Counted from the first letter of the stretch, positions 1 through 10,110 are shown. The stretch: DNA of 64,000 bases from Ancylobacter oerskovii (GCF_018390555.1 NZ_JAHBGB010000023.1:1-64000), one strand, 5' to 3'. Notes: generated from the sequence alone by a model not told the origin. Program-made: numbers and translations.

Positions 1-2
1 AC

Positions 3-488
3 ACGCTGTGGACCTCGGTCAATCGCGGGCTGGACGCCGATTTCGAGAACATCGTGCTGTTCGGCACGGCGACCGATGCTGGCGGCAACGGCAAGAGCAA
101 CATCGTCTCCGGCAACGGGCTGAACAACAACCTCTATGGCGGCGGCGGTGCGGACAGCCTGTACGGCCATGACGGCAGCGACCGGCTGTTCGGCGAGGAC
201 GGCAACGACTACATGACCGGCGGCAAGGGCACCGACGCCTATTATGGCGGGCTGGGCTACGACTATGCGATCCTCGAGGAAGGCGGCGGGGTCGACTATT
301 TCGTCGACTGGAACGTCACCCGCGACCGGGTGGTGTTCGACAGCGCCATCTTCGCCTCGATCGGCGCGGCGATGGATGCGGCGTTCCAGAACGGCACCGA
401 CGTGGTGATCTGGGACGGCCAGGACGGCATCGTGCTGCAGAACGCCAAGCTGGCCGACCTCACCACGAGCAACTTCCTGATCACCTGA
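3..488 (+). CDS. RTX/hemolysin-type calcium-binding protein, C-terminal part
   Basis: The reading frame is open to the left edge, so this is only the last ~161 residues of a larger protein. Near residues 40-80 it has glycine- and aspartate-rich nonapeptide repeats (GGADSLYGHDG, GSDRLFGEDG, GNDYMTGGKG), the Ca2+-binding beta-roll of secreted RTX proteins. A hydrophobic/aromatic tail follows, like the C-terminal secretion signal read by type I systems. The enzymatic or adhesive part lies outside the window, so the activity is unknown. No type I secretion genes are seen downstream. Secretion to the outside is inferred from the family. Confidence 0.85.
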   Translation, partial: TLWTSVNRGLDADFENIVLFGTATDAGGNGKSNIVSGNGLNNNLYGGGGADSLYGHDGSDRLFGEDGNDYMTGGKGTDAYYGGLGYDYAILEEGGGVDYFVDWNVTRDRVVFDSAIFASIGAAMDAAFQNGTDVVIWDGQDGIVLQNAKLADLTTSNFLIT

Positions 489-745
489 CCGGAGCGCAGG
501 GCGGACCGGCGCGAGACGAGCGGCGGTTCACCGATTTAGGGTTTCTGCCGTCCTTGCCTGCGGCGCTCCAGCCGTCGAAAGCGCGGCCCGCTTTCTGGCG
601 GACAGTCGGCGGGAAGGCTTCTCTGAACACCCCTGCACCAGTCGGCGGCACATGATACTGGATGCCCTGGTCCCGATCGGCGCCTTCCGTGCGGTGTCAT
701 TTGCCGCCGCCGAACAGGCCGGTCTTCCTGCCTGACCCCGCAGGG

Positions 746-1195
746 TCAGATCGAAGACAGCCCGGGCTTCAACGGAAAGACGTGGTCGTATCCCCAGTTG
801 AACAGGAAAGCGTAGACCACGTAAAAACCTGCGAGCGCGACGTCCATGACCAAGGCTTGCCACAGCCCCACGCCAAGATACCAGGCGATGAAGGAGACCA
901 GCGCGCACAGCAGGCCCGCCTCGAACAGCGCGGCGTGGATCAGCCTTGTCCCCAGCGTCTTCCGCGTATGTTTCCATAGCTTGAGCATGGCGTGATCAAA
1001 GGCCAGATTGTAGACGTAGTTCCAAACCATCGCGATGGTCGTGCTGACAATGGCGACCACACCGAAATCGTCCACCGGCACGTCGAACACGAGCGCGCCG
1101 ATCGGCGCCACGATGGCGAGAGCGACAATCTCGAAGAGAACGGCGTGGCGGATGCGGTCGCGGGTCGTTCGCAGATGTCCGCCAGGGGCAGCCAT
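746..1195 (-). CDS. PACE-family (BTP-domain) efflux protein
   Basis: This 149-residue membrane protein has two tandem bacterial transmembrane pair (BTP) modules, each with two hydrophobic helices. The first holds RIRHAVLFE and WNYVYNLAFD, the second TRLIHAALFE and FNWGYDHVFP; the paired repeats with conserved His/Glu and Asn are typical of the PACE (AceI-like) drug/H+ antiporters. The ATG at 1195 is chosen because AAGGAG lies seven bases before it; the longer open frame upstream has no family similarity. It is divergent from the DUF1810 gene. The substrate cannot be told; family members export biocides such as chlorhexidine and acriflavine. Confidence 0.82.
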   Translation of the reverse strand: MAAPGGHLRTTRDRIRHAVLFEIVALAIVAPIGALVFDVPVDDFGVVAIVSTTIAMVWNYVYNLAFDHAMLKLWKHTRKTLGTRLIHAALFEAGLLCALVSFIAWYLGVGLWQALVMDVALAGFYVVYAFLFNWGYDHVFPLKPGLSSI

Positions 1196-1416
1196 AGCGA
1201 GGCTCCTTCGAGGGCCGGACAGAAGGGCCGGGCGATCCCCGGCCGGAGTGACGAGACGCAGGCCGGCTGCGCCGTGCTTCTCTATCCGGGAGCCGACATC
1301 CGAGGCAAGGCCGCCCCCGTCGCTCGCCCTATACCTCATGCCGGATCGTCGGGCGTCTCTCGACGGCGGCCGATAATGAGAGCCGGGCCGAACCCGGCCG
1401 GCGCGGAGTAACGGCG

Positions 1417-1854
1417 ATGAGCCAAGCAGACCCGTTCGACCTCGCGCGATTCCGAACGGCGCAAAATCCGATTTTCGCCGCGGCCCTGGCAGAGCTCCGG
1501 GCCGGCCGCAAGCGCTCGCACTGGATGTGGTTCGTCTTCCCGCAGCTACGCGGCCTGGGCCGCTCGCCGACGGCTCACTTCTATGGGATGGCTTCGATCG
1601 AGGAGGCTCGAGCCTACCTCGATGATCCGGTACTCGGTGAAAGACTGCGGCTCGCGACGGCGGCGGTCCTGACTGCCGACGTCAACTCGGCGCACGCGAT
1701 CTTCGGCTCCCCCGACGACATGAAATTTCGATCGTCGATGACACTGTTCACGATCGCAGCCAGAGGACCGGGCATCGCACCGTTTCAACGAGCGCTCGAT
1801 CGCTTTTTCGCAGGCGAACCGGATGCGGAGACCCTTCGGCTGCTTGGGAAGTGA
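1417..1854 (+). CDS. DUF1810 family protein
   Basis: A soluble protein of 145 residues spanning one full DUF1810 domain. Recognisable blocks are the start (DPFDLARFRTAQ), the SHWMWFVFPQLRGLG segment and the late MKFRSSMTLF segment. The family is widespread in bacteria and has no established biochemical role. It stands alone, divergent from the PACE gene, with 158 bp of non-coding DNA before the convergent diguanylate cyclase gene. Confidence 0.88.
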   Translation: MSQADPFDLARFRTAQNPIFAAALAELRAGRKRSHWMWFVFPQLRGLGRSPTAHFYGMASIEEARAYLDDPVLGERLRLATAAVLTADVNSAHAIFGSPDDMKFRSSMTLFTIAARGPGIAPFQRALDRFFAGEPDAETLRLLGK

Positions 1855-2012
1855 TCGCGACAATTCCTGAAAAATAGCGCCGGTGCATCGGCCGGCTCTC
1901 GCGGCTTGCCCGAACTTCCCGCATGGCCTTCCCCAAGGCGGGCGAACGATCAGGCGGCCCGCCACGGCACGGCCTGTCGCGCCTGCGTCCAGCCATGTTG
2001 CGACGGCGGCGG

Positions 2013-2930
2013 TCAGGCCTGCACGGAAAATTCTATTCCCATCACCTGGTTACGGCCGGCCGACTTGGCGAGGTAGAGCTGCTCGTCCGCCGCACGCACC
2101 CAGGCCTCGGGCGCGCCGCCCGGGATGCAGGCCGCCGTCGCGACGCCGACGCTGACCGTGACGAAGGCCGCCGCCTCGGAAGCGGCATGGGGAATGTCGA
2201 GCAACTGCACGCGCTGATGGATCTGCCGCGCCACCTCCATCGCCTCGGCATGGGAGCATTCCGGCAGGACGCAGGCGAACTCCTCGCCGCCATAGCGCAC
2301 CGCCACGTCGGCCGTGCGCTGCATGGCCCGCTTGAGCGCCGACGCCACCATGGACAGGCAGCGGTCGCCCGCCGTGTGGCCATAGGCATCGTTGTAGCGC
2401 TTGAAGAAATCGATATCGACGATGATCAGGGACAGCAGCGCGCCGTTCATGGCAAGGCGCACCGCCGACTGGTCGAGCACCCGCTCCAGCCGCCGGCGGT
2501 TGCCAAGGCCGGTGAGGGCATCGGTGACCGCCATCTCCGCCAGCTGGTCGCGCATGCGCTTCATGTCGAGATGGTTGCGCACGCGCGCGCGCACCGCGAT
2601 GGGGCTGATCGGCTTGGTGATGTAGTCGATCGCCCCCAGCATCAAGCCCCGGACCTCGGCGTCGCGGTCGCCGAGAGCGGTGGTGAAGATGATCGGCACG
2701 TCGCCGACCAGCGGGTCGGCCTTCAGCGTGCTGCAGACGACATAGCCGTCGGTACCGGGCATCAGCACGTCCAGCAGGATGAGATCGGGCATGTTGGTGC
2801 GCGCGAGGTCCACGGCTTCCTCGCCGGATGTCGCGAAAAAGATCTCGTAGTCGTCTTCCAGCGCGGCCGAGAGAATCTCGATGTTGGATACCTCGTCGTC
2901 GACGATCAACACCGATTGGCGCTCGTTCAA
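2013..2930 (-). CDS. REC-GGDEF response regulator (diguanylate cyclase)
   Basis: The 305-residue protein has an N-terminal receiver domain (residues ~5-120, phosphoacceptor Asp54 in LLDVLMPG, Lys106 in the TKP motif) and a C-terminal GGDEF domain (~130-300). The active site is the intact GGEEF at 214-218 and the inhibitory I-site RxxD (RTAD, 205-208) sits five residues before it, so c-di-GMP synthesis with product inhibition is expected. Translation starts at TTG 2930, whose TTGA overlaps the stop of the upstream histidine kinase by 4 bp, implying coupling. The kinase is the natural candidate for its phosphodonor. The architecture resembles half of PleD. Confidence 0.93.
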   Translation of the reverse strand: MNERQSVLIVDDEVSNIEILSAALEDDYEIFFATSGEEAVDLARTNMPDLILLDVLMPGTDGYVVCSTLKADPLVGDVPIIFTTALGDRDAEVRGLMLGAIDYITKPISPIAVRARVRNHLDMKRMRDQLAEMAVTDALTGLGNRRRLERVLDQSAVRLAMNGALLSLIIVDIDFFKRYNDAYGHTAGDRCLSMVASALKRAMQRTADVAVRYGGEEFACVLPECSHAEAMEVARQIHQRVQLLDIPHAASEAAAFVTVSVGVATAACIPGGAPEAWVRAADEQLYLAKSAGRNQVMGIEFSVQA

Positions 2931-5818
2931 GATTGCGTCTCCTCGGTCTTGGTCGCGTCGCCGAGCTGGTGGGCGACGATCAGGGCGGCATTGAAATCGA
3001 GGCGTGTCAGCGCGGCTCTCAGCGGAGCGAGCGCCGGCATGTCCGCCCCGACGACCCGCTCCAGCTGCTCGAAGGTCCGGCGGGCGCCCAGATTGCGACG
3101 CTCGAGCTGGGTGACGAGGGTCGTCACCAGTTCGAGCGCCGGCTCGCCGAGCACCGGCCTGTCCGCCGCTTCCGCGGCATCCGGCGCAGGCCCGGCTGGG
3201 GGCGCCTGCGTCCCGGAACCCGGAGTCAGAGAACGGGCCGCCGCGAGCGCTGGTAGCATGGCCTGGTCGAGCTTCGAAAGCCTGATCTGGAAGGAATCCG
3301 TCTCGCGATGCGTGAGGGCGTCTTCCAGCTGGCGCGCCGCTTCGGCGACGTGCCGCAGCTCCAGCGACCCCGCGACGCCCTTGAGCGAATGCGCCAGGCG
3401 GCGAGCCTCGTCGACATCTTCCCGGGCGATCTGGTCGCCCAGCTGCGCCACCACGTCCGCATATTTCTCGCCGAAGCTGACGATCAGCTTCATGAGCAGC
3501 GAGCGCTTGCCGTTGACCCGGACGAGAGCGGTCGCAATGTCGAAGGGAGGCAAGGCGTCGGGCAGCTCGGGCGCCCGGGCCGGCCGGGCCGCGACGGCGG
3601 GCGCCGCCACCTCGCCGGTCGCAGCACCGCCAGCCAGCCGCTCGCCGATCCAGCGATCGAGCGTCGCGATCAGCCGCTCGGGATCGACGGGCTTGGCGAT
3701 GTGATCGTCCATCCCAGCCTCGATGCAGGCCCGCCGCTCGCGCTCATAGGCGTGCGCCGTCATGGCGATGATCGGCAATTGCGCGGAGGAAAGGCTCTGG
3801 CGGATGCGGCGCGTGGCCTCCAGCCCGTCCATCTCCGGCATCTGGACGTCCATCAGCACCGCCTGGTATTGGCGGCCGGCTTGCAGCACCATCTCGCAGG
3901 CGATGCGGCCATTGCCGGCCAGCTCCACCATCAGGCCCGCATCGGTGAGAATCTCGAACGCCACCTCGCTGTTGATTTCATTGTCCTCGACCAGCAGCAC
4001 CCGGGCGCCCCGCACGCCGGCCGAGACCATGGGCACCGCGTCCTGGTTGCCGGTGGCGGGCGGATCGGCGGGCAGCGCCTTTCCTTCCTTGGCCCTGAAC
4101 AGATCGACGATGGTGTCCAGCAGCATGCCGCCATCGATCGGCTTGACCAGGAAGGCGGCGATGCCGACGTCCTGGGCCGCGGTCATGGCGTCCTCGCGCG
4201 CATAAGCGCTGACCATCAGCGCGACCGGCGGCCGGGTCAGCTTCGGATTGTGCTCCAGCTCGCGAACCAGATCGACCCCGCTCACCGAGGGCATCTTCCA
4301 GTCCACCAGCATGAGGTCGAAGGGCGATCCCTGCTCGGCCGCGGCCTCGAGGGCCGCCAGGGCCTCGGGCGCCGACGCCGCGAGCTCCGCCTGCAGGGAC
4401 CACCCGGCGAAAATGGCGGCCAGGATCTCGCGGGCGCCCGGATTGTCGTCGACGATCAGCACCCGCAGGCCCTGCATGTCCGGCGGCAGGGCGAAAGCCT
4501 TCGCCGGACGGGCCGCGCTGCCTTCTTCCAGCTGCAGGGAGACGGTGAAGACGCTGCCGAGCCCCGGCGCGCTCTGCACGCCGATCGAGCCGCCCATCAG
4601 CTCCACGAGCTGCTTGGTGATGGCGAGGCCCAGCCCCGTGCCGCCGAATTTGCGCGTGGTCGAACTGTCCGCCTGGGCGAAGGAACGGAACAGGTTGGCC
4701 TGCTGCTCGGCGTCCATTCCGACGCCGGTATCGCGCACCGCGATCTCCAGCACCGCCTTGGACGGCGTGGGATCGGGCAGGCGACGGATCGCGATCTGCA
4801 CCTCGCCGCGTTCCGTGAACTTCACGGCGTTGCCGACGAGGTTGAGCACGATCTGGTTGAGGCGCAGCGCATCCCCCACCACCATGTCCGGCACGTTCGG
4901 CGCGAAGGAAACCCGCAGGTCGATCCCCTTCTCCGTCGCCTTCAGCATGGCGATGCCGATGGCGGTATCGACCTCCTCGCGAATGTCGAAGCAGGACTTC
5001 TCCAGCACCAGCTTTCCGGCCTCGATCTTGGAGAAGTCGAGAATGTCGTTGATCAAGGCCAGCAGCGCGGTGCTCGCCTGCCTGATCTTGGTGAGATATT
5101 CGAATTGCTTGGGCGGCAGGTCCCCGCGCAGCGCCAGATGGGTGAAGCCGAGAATGGCGTTCATCGGCGTGCGGATCTCGTGGCTCATATTGGCCAGGAA
5201 CAGGCCCTTGGCGGCATTGGCGGCCTGCGCCTCGCGGGTCCGTTCCTCAACCTTGTGCTCCAGCGTCTCGTTGCTGAGCATGATCTCCTCGCTCATCGCC
5301 TGGACGCGATTGAAGCCGCCGACGAGCATTTCGCAGATCCACACCAGGATCACCGTCTGGAAGGCGACGATGCCGGCATGCAGCCAGACACGAGAGAGAT
5401 CCTGCCCGGCCGGAAACACCGCCGCGGGAAATGCAACGTTCAGCGCCAGATGGTGAAGCGCCACCGCCGTCGCCGCCATGAGGATGGGGCGCCAGTCGCA
5501 CCATCCGATCATCAGCGCCAGCGAGGCGAAGAAATACATGTGCAGGTCCATCTGCCAGCCGTGCCCCGCCAGCAGGAACACGAACAGCGAGGGCATGCCC
5601 ATCAGCGCCACGGCCGACACATAGCGAGTGACCGGCTGCACCCCGTACAGCAGCCAGGAGAGCGTGTAGGCGCCGGCCAGCAAGGCGACGATCAGCGCCG
5701 GGGCCACCATGTCGCGCCCGACGGCATTGGCGACGATCAGCGCGACGGGCAAATGCAGCCACAGCAGGGCCAGCAGCAGGTAACCGAAGCGGACCCGCAG
5801 ACGCTCGATCTCGATCAT
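2927..5818 (-). CDS. Hybrid sensor histidine kinase (HisKA-HATPase-REC-REC-Hpt)
   Basis: A 963-residue inner-membrane hybrid kinase. Residues ~10-165 form several hydrophobic segments with no recognised ligand domain. A coiled linker follows, then HisKA with His213 in [14 protein letters not shown], an HATPase domain with N box (NLVGNAVKF) and G boxes ([15 protein letters not shown]), two receiver domains (Asp506 in LVDWKMP, Asp657 in [11 protein letters not shown]) and an Hpt domain with His810 in AHSLKG. It therefore holds a whole His-Asp-Asp-His relay. The diguanylate cyclase gene overlaps its stop codon, so the relay output is likely c-di-GMP. The signal sensed is unknown. Confidence 0.93.
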   Translation of the reverse strand: MIEIERLRVRFGYLLLALLWLHLPVALIVANAVGRDMVAPALIVALLAGAYTLSWLLYGVQPVTRYVSAVALMGMPSLFVFLLAGHGWQMDLHMYFFASLALMIGWCDWRPILMAATAVALHHLALNVAFPAAVFPAGQDLSRVWLHAGIVAFQTVILVWICEMLVGGFNRVQAMSEEIMLSNETLEHKVEERTREAQAANAAKGLFLANMSHEIRTPMNAILGFTHLALRGDLPPKQFEYLTKIRQASTALLALINDILDFSKIEAGKLVLEKSCFDIREEVDTAIGIAMLKATEKGIDLRVSFAPNVPDMVVGDALRLNQIVLNLVGNAVKFTERGEVQIAIRRLPDPTPSKAVLEIAVRDTGVGMDAEQQANLFRSFAQADSSTTRKFGGTGLGLAITKQLVELMGGSIGVQSAPGLGSVFTVSLQLEEGSAARPAKAFALPPDMQGLRVLIVDDNPGAREILAAIFAGWSLQAELAASAPEALAALEAAAEQGSPFDLMLVDWKMPSVSGVDLVRELEHNPKLTRPPVALMVSAYAREDAMTAAQDVGIAAFLVKPIDGGMLLDTIVDLFRAKEGKALPADPPATGNQDAVPMVSAGVRGARVLLVEDNEINSEVAFEILTDAGLMVELAGNGRIACEMVLQAGRQYQAVLMDVQMPEMDGLEATRRIRQSLSSAQLPIIAMTAHAYERERRACIEAGMDDHIAKPVDPERLIATLDRWIGERLAGGAATGEVAAPAVAARPARAPELPDALPPFDIATALVRVNGKRSLLMKLIVSFGEKYADVVAQLGDQIAREDVDEARRLAHSLKGVAGSLELRHVAEAARQLEDALTHRETDSFQIRLSKLDQAMLPALAAARSLTPGSGTQAPPAGPAPDAAEAADRPVLGEPALELVTTLVTQLERRNLGARRTFEQLERVVGADMPALAPLRAALTRLDFNAALIVAHQLGDATKTEETQS

Positions 5819-5913
5819 GGCCTCATCCTATGGAAACTTTGCACATGGCACGGGTTTCGTCATGCCGTTCGCCGCGCCGCAAACAATGGCATAAAAGCAA
5901 TGAACGTAAAGCC

Positions 5914-6300
5914 TTAGCGGCCGGTGCATCCCGCAAGGGAACCCGCGTCGAGCGTCAGCCACGCCCCCTCCCGGCTCAAGGCATCGAGAAACATCCGCCT
6001 GTCGCCCTCGCCGACGGTCGCTACCACGACGTTACCGTACCGTCCGACGTCGACGAAACGCCCACCGGCCCGGTCGACCAATGCCAGGGTCTGGGCCGGT
6101 CCATACCAGGGAGGCGCCACCACGGCGACATGATCGGTGCCGGCACCGGCCCCAAGCGCGGCGAGGCCGATCGCCGGGATGCTCACGACCAGAAGCAGGA
6201 GGGCGGGCCAGATCTGCCCCGCACCGGCGCCGGCGCGGGCACGCTCGCGCCGCCCGGAAGGAAGCCCGCCATGCCATGTTCCCGCAAGCGCACCGAACAT
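5914..6300 (-). CDS. Small conserved membrane-anchored protein, function unknown
   Basis: A 128-residue product with one hydrophobic segment (about residues 28-52) followed by a soluble region. The second half (VAVVAPPW, then GGRFVDVGRYGNVVVA, then GAWLTLDAGSLAGC) recalls a short alphaproteobacterial family in which a periplasmic domain follows one helix; I know of no assigned function. It lies on the same strand as and upstream of the kinase gene, but 95 bp separate them and co-transcription is uncertain. A purine-rich stretch (GGGGGA) about ten bases before the ATG could serve as ribosome site. Confidence 0.55.
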   Translation of the reverse strand: MFGALAGTWHGGLPSGRRERARAGAGAGQIWPALLLLVVSIPAIGLAALGAGAGTDHVAVVAPPWYGPAQTLALVDRAGGRFVDVGRYGNVVVATVGEGDRRMFLDALSREGAWLTLDAGSLAGCTGR

Positions 6301-6460
6301 GTCCGCACATTCCCCCGCGGGCCCATCGCCCGAATGCCACCCGTGTGAAAGACCGGGGAAATCCTACCGGGAAGCTCGCCGGTCCGCCACCGACCTCATG
6401 ACGCCCGGCGCCGACCCTCGTCAAGGTGCGAGGCCGGTGCCGGCATCGCTCGCGGCGGTT

Positions 6461-7120
6461 TCAGCGCGGAACCATGCCCTCCACCATCAGCCGTATGGCC
6501 TCGCGCAGATAATTGCTGCGATCGTGTTCTTCCGGCCATTCGGGCAGGTCGCTGTGCTTCAAGGGTATGGCGCCGAAGATCAGGTCCATCAGCATCCGCG
6601 CGGTGTAGCCGGGATTGGCGATGCGGATGCGCCCACGCTCGGCCTGACGGGCGAGCCAGGCGGCGAGCATGGCCCGCGAGGGCTCCGCACCATGGACGTG
6701 CACCACCTTGCCGAGCTCGGGAAACTGCCGCATCTCCGACAGGACGAAGCCGACCAGCGCCATCCGTTCGCGATTTTCGGCGTCGCCGATGTCGACCCTG
6801 AAAATGGCGGCGATGGCGTCGACCAGCGAGAGCTGGTCATAATCGCCCGGCAGCGCCAGCATGGAGAAGCGGTGCTCCTCGATGATCGCCGCGAACAGGT
6901 CGATCTTGGCGGGAAACAGCCGGTAAAGCGTGCGCTTGGAAATCCGGCACGCGGCGGCGATCTCGTCCATGGTGGTGCGGCCATAGCCCCCGGCCAGGAA
7001 CAGGGCGCGCGCCTGCGCCACGATCGCCGCGGCCTGCTCGTCGTCGGACCGCGTCTTGGGCCGTCCGCGACCGCGCCTTTCCGGCTGCTGATGCACCTCC
7101 ACCTTGTCCACCCTCGACAT
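6461..7120 (-). CDS. TetR-family transcriptional regulator
   Basis: The 219-residue protein has an N-terminal TetR helix-turn-helix (about residues 30-75) with the typical sequence TTMDEIAAACRISKRTLYRLFP, and a longer, variable C-terminal ligand and dimer domain. A basic RGRGRPKTR stretch precedes the HTH. It is transcribed away from the nodT-macA-macB efflux operon with a ~200 bp shared promoter region, the usual arrangement of a local repressor of an efflux pump. The effector is probably a pump substrate, but it cannot be named. Confidence 0.9.
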   Translation of the reverse strand: MSRVDKVEVHQQPERRGRGRPKTRSDDEQAAAIVAQARALFLAGGYGRTTMDEIAAACRISKRTLYRLFPAKIDLFAAIIEEHRFSMLALPGDYDQLSLVDAIAAIFRVDIGDAENRERMALVGFVLSEMRQFPELGKVVHVHGAEPSRAMLAAWLARQAERGRIRIANPGYTARMLMDLIFGAIPLKHSDLPEWPEEHDRSNYLREAIRLMVEGMVPR

Positions 7121-7174
7121 TTTCAGGAGCCCGGCCGTGCCGGAAACGGACGGATCGAAGCCGATCCCCCGGGT

Positions 7175-7203
7175 TTGACATCCGGCAACTTCATCGATTA
7201 TAG
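7175..7203 (+). promoter_or_regulatory. Candidate sigma-70 promoter of the efflux operon
   Basis: A perfect TTGACA at 7175-7180 is followed after 17 bases by TTATAG at 7198-7203, in an otherwise GC-rich setting. It points toward nodT-macA-macB, with initiation expected near 7210. On the other strand the same AT-rich patch reads TATAAT (7202-7197), so tetR may share it. Confidence 0.65.
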
Positions 7204-7217
7204 AAACGTTGAAGTTT
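7204..7217. promoter_or_regulatory. Candidate TetR operator
   Basis: Directly after the -10 element lies a small inverted repeat, AAACGTTGAAGTTT, with AAAC and GTTT arms. A repressor bound here would block initiation at the promoter at 7175-7203 and cover the tetR promoter on the other strand. The repeat is short; binding by the adjacent TetR protein is inferred from position only. Confidence 0.4.
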
Positions 7218-7328
7218 TGTAAATAAGGATCGGCTGGTGTTGCTCCTGTTCTCCCTTCCCAACGTCAGCCTTTCCATACCACCCCTTCACTTCCGCGCCA
7301 GCGTGCCGGCGGAACGGAGTTGATCCGC

Positions 7329-8843
7329 GTGCCGCCCCTTCGCTTCGGCCGGCCGGCCGTCATCGTCCTCGGCGCGCTGCTGCTCGCGGGTTGCGCCGTC
7401 GGTCCCGACTACAAGACGCCGCATCTGGATATGCCGGCGCACTGGGGGAGCAGCAAGCCCAAGACCGCGCCACGCCCGCCCGAACTGGCGCAGTGGTGGA
7501 AGCGGCTGCGCGACCCGACGCTCGACGGTCTCATCGACGAGGCCGTCGCCGGCAATCTCGACGTCGCCACCGCCAAGGCGAAGATTCGCGAGGCCCGCGC
7601 CTCCTATCGCCAGGCGGTCGGCACGCTGCTGCCCTCCGTGGACGGCTCGGGGTCCGCCACGCGCAACGACAACGGCTCGAACGTGTCGAGCGATGGCGAC
7701 GTGACCATTTCCGGCCCGTTCACCCAGTATCAGGCCGGTCTCGACGCCAGCTGGGAGGTCGACCTGTTCGGCGCCAACCGGCGGGCGGTCGAGGCGGCCC
7801 GCTACGGGCTCGACGCCGCCGAGGAGGATCTGCGCGCGACCTTGCTGACCCTGGTCGGCGACGTCGCCAATTATTACGTCCAGGCGCGCTCGGCGCAGGC
7901 CCGCGCCGCCCTCGCGCGCCGCACCGCCGCCTCGCAGCGCGAGACCGCCGCGCTCACCCGCACCCAGTACAATGCCGGCTCGGCATCGGGCGTCGACGTG
8001 GCGAACGCCTCCGGCCAGGCGGCCAGCACCGAGGCCAACATCCCGACCTATGAGGCTGCTTATGCCGAGGCGGTGCACCGGCTTTCCGTGCTCACCGGCC
8101 AGCCGCCGGCCGCGCTGACGGCGCGGATGAAGGCGGTGCGGCCGATCCCGACGCCCCGGCTGCCGATCCCCACCGGCATCCCGGCCGACATCCTGCTGGC
8201 GCGCCCCGACGTGCGGGTCGCCGAACGGCAATACGCCCAGTCCACCGCGCTGATCGGCGAGGCGGAGGCGGCGCTCTATCCGAGCATCAGCCTCACCGGC
8301 TCGGTCAGCTCCACCGGCACCAAGATCGGCGACCTCGCCAAGAGTTCGTCGATCAGCTGGTCGTTCGGCCCGTCGCTGACCGTGCCCATCTTCAATGGTG
8401 GCCAGCTCCGCGCTGCGGTGGACGTGACGGAGGCGCAGCGCGACCAGTCCTTCATCGCCTATCGCGCCTCGGTGCTCACCGCGCTGGAAGACGTCGAGAA
8501 CGCCACCGTCGCGCTGGGCCAGGAACGCATCCGCCAGGGTACGCTGTCGCGCTCCGTGCAGCATTATCGCGAGGCGACGCGGCTTTCCCGCGCGCTGTAC
8601 CAGTCCGGCTCGTCGAGCTTCCTCGACGTGCTGGATTCCGAGCGCTCGCTCTATTCGGCCGAGGATTCGCTCATCGAGAGCCGCGCCGCCATCGCCACCG
8701 ACTACGTCGCCCTCAACAAGGCGCTCGGCGGCGGCTGGGACGGAACGGTCGATTCTTCGAAGCCGGAAGTGGTAGATACCAATACCGGGCCGCATGTCGC
8801 GGTCGCCCCGTCTCCACGCCAGCCATCCGCCCCCACGCCATGA
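7329..8843 (+). CDS. NodT-family outer-membrane efflux lipoprotein
   Basis: TolC-like channel of a tripartite pump. The N-terminus is a lipoprotein signal with lipobox LLLAGC and the family hallmark GCAVGPDYKTP just after the acylated Cys; two outer-membrane efflux repeats follow (about residues 60-260 and 280-470). Motifs include WWKRLRDPTLDGLID and ARPDVRVAERQYAQ. GTG 7329 is preferred because ACGGAG lies nine bases before it; TTG 7320 is also in frame. Its stop is 47 bp before macA, so it is the first gene of nodT-macA-macB. The proline-rich C-terminus is variable in the family. Confidence 0.9.
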   Translation: MPPLRFGRPAVIVLGALLLAGCAVGPDYKTPHLDMPAHWGSSKPKTAPRPPELAQWWKRLRDPTLDGLIDEAVAGNLDVATAKAKIREARASYRQAVGTLLPSVDGSGSATRNDNGSNVSSDGDVTISGPFTQYQAGLDASWEVDLFGANRRAVEAARYGLDAAEEDLRATLLTLVGDVANYYVQARSAQARAALARRTAASQRETAALTRTQYNAGSASGVDVANASGQAASTEANIPTYEAAYAEAVHRLSVLTGQPPAALTARMKAVRPIPTPRLPIPTGIPADILLARPDVRVAERQYAQSTALIGEAEAALYPSISLTGSVSSTGTKIGDLAKSSSISWSFGPSLTVPIFNGGQLRAAVDVTEAQRDQSFIAYRASVLTALEDVENATVALGQERIRQGTLSRSVQHYREATRLSRALYQSGSSSFLDVLDSERSLYSAEDSLIESRAAIATDYVALNKALGGGWDGTVDSSKPEVVDTNTGPHVAVAPSPRQPSAPTP

Positions 8844-8889
8844 CCCTCCTTCCATGCCCGTGCGTCACCGATCCCCTGGGGAGCCGCCG

Positions 8890-10110
8890 GTGAGCCGCCG
8901 CACGCGCTTCATCGGTACGGCCGCGCTGCTGCTCCTTCTGGCCGGCGCCGGCACCTATGCCTGGCAGCAACGCAGCGCCGCCGCCGTGCCGACGCTGATC
9001 ACCGCGCCGGTGACGCGCGGCGACATAGAGGAAACCGTGCTCGCCACCGGCACGTTGAAGCCGGTGAAGCTGGTGGCGGTCGGCGCCCAGGCCTCCGGGC
9101 GGATCACCACGGTGAAGGTGAAGCTCGGCGACGTCGTGCGCGCCGGCGACCTGCTCGCCGAAATCGATTCGGTGACGCAACAGAACGACCTGCGCACCGC
9201 CGAGGCGGCGCTCGCCAACGTCACCGCCCAGCGCGCCGAGAAGCAGGCGACGCTCAGGCTGAACGAGACCACGCTCGCCCGCCAGAAGCGCATGGTGGAC
9301 CAGAACGCGGTATCGCGCGCCGACTTCGACACCGCCGAGGCCGATGTGGACATCACCCGTGCGCAGATCGATGCGCTGTCGGCGCAGATCGTCGAGGCGC
9401 AGGTCGCGGTCGACACCGCCCGGGCCAATCTCGGCTATACGCGCATCACCGCGCCGACCGACGGCACGGTGCTGTCCATCGTCAGCCAGCAGGGCCAGAC
9501 GGTGAACGCCGTGCAATCGGCGCCGACCATCGTCATCCTCGGCAATCTCGACACCATGACGGTGCGCACCGAGATCTCCGAAGCGGATATCGTGCGGGTA
9601 AAGCAGGGCCAGCCGCTTTATTTCACCGTGCTCGGCGAGCCGGAGCGGCGCTATGATGCCATGCTGGGCTTCATCGAGCCGGCGCCGGAATCGATCCGCA
9701 GCGATTCCAGCTTCTCCTCCTCCAGCTCGACCACCTCGAGCTCGAGTTCCTCGTCCTCCTCGTCGGAAGCCATCTATTACAATGGCGTGTTCGACGTGCC
9801 CAACCCGGACGGGCGCCTGCGCACCTACATGACTGCCGAGGTGCACATCGTGCTGGGCAGCGCGAAGGGCGTGCTCACCATCCCGGCCTCCGCGCTCGGC
9901 GAGCGCGACGGCGAGGGCCGCTACCAGGTGCGGATCGCCGGCCCGAACGACAGCGTCTCGACGCGAACGGTCGAGATCGGCCTGAACAACAAGATCACCG
10001 CGCAGGTATTGTCCGGCCTCGAGGAAGGCGAGCGCGTCGTCATCGACCAGGCAAACGGCCAGACGGCCGCCTCGTCGTCGCGCCGGCCCGGCCCGCCCAT
10101 GGGCCTGTGA
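8890..10110 (+). CDS. macA: MacA-type periplasmic adaptor of a MacAB efflux pump
   Basis: Membrane-fusion protein linking MacB to the outer-membrane channel. It has one N-terminal helix ([21 protein letters not shown]), a lipoyl/barrel-sandwich region split by a coiled-coil hairpin (alternating Ala/Gln/Glu-rich stretch around residues 95-175), and a beta-barrel and membrane-proximal domain. GTG 8890 is chosen because GGGGAG lies six bases before it. At about residues 270-293 there is an unusual serine run (more than ten consecutive Ser) inside a loop before [17 protein letters not shown]. coli MacA lacks it, and I believe related alphaproteobacterial proteins carry similar runs. The stop overlaps the macB start. 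Confidence 0.92.
   Translation: MSRRTRFIGTAALLLLLAGAGTYAWQQRSAAAVPTLITAPVTRGDIEETVLATGTLKPVKLVAVGAQASGRITTVKVKLGDVVRAGDLLAEIDSVTQQNDLRTAEAALANVTAQRAEKQATLRLNETTLARQKRMVDQNAVSRADFDTAEADVDITRAQIDALSAQIVEAQVAVDTARANLGYTRITAPTDGTVLSIVSQQGQTVNAVQSAPTIVILGNLDTMTVRTEISEADIVRVKQGQPLYFTVLGEPERRYDAMLGFIEPAPESIRSDSSFSSSSSTTSSSSSSSSSSEAIYYNGVFDVPNPDGRLRTYMTAEVHIVLGSAKGVLTIPASALGERDGEGRYQVRIAGPNDSVSTRTVEIGLNNKITAQVLSGLEEGERVVIDQANGQTAASSSRRPGPPMGL

Noticed and set aside
652-735. Short 27-codon frame before the PACE gene
   Set aside because: No ribosome site and no similarity; too short to support.
732-749. Hairpin CTGACCC-CGCA-GGGTCAG as a terminator of the PACE gene
   Set aside because: It overlaps the stop codon and lacks a T tract on the minus strand.
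528-977. 149-codon open frame overlapping the PACE gene on the minus strand
   Set aside because: It is a different frame of the PACE gene, which has paired BTP motifs and a good ribosome site; this frame has Arg-rich composition.
3308-5917. Long open frame antisense to the hybrid kinase
   Set aside because: Low-complexity His/Gln/Arg/Gly composition and full overlap with a kinase that has all its motifs mark it as a shadow frame.
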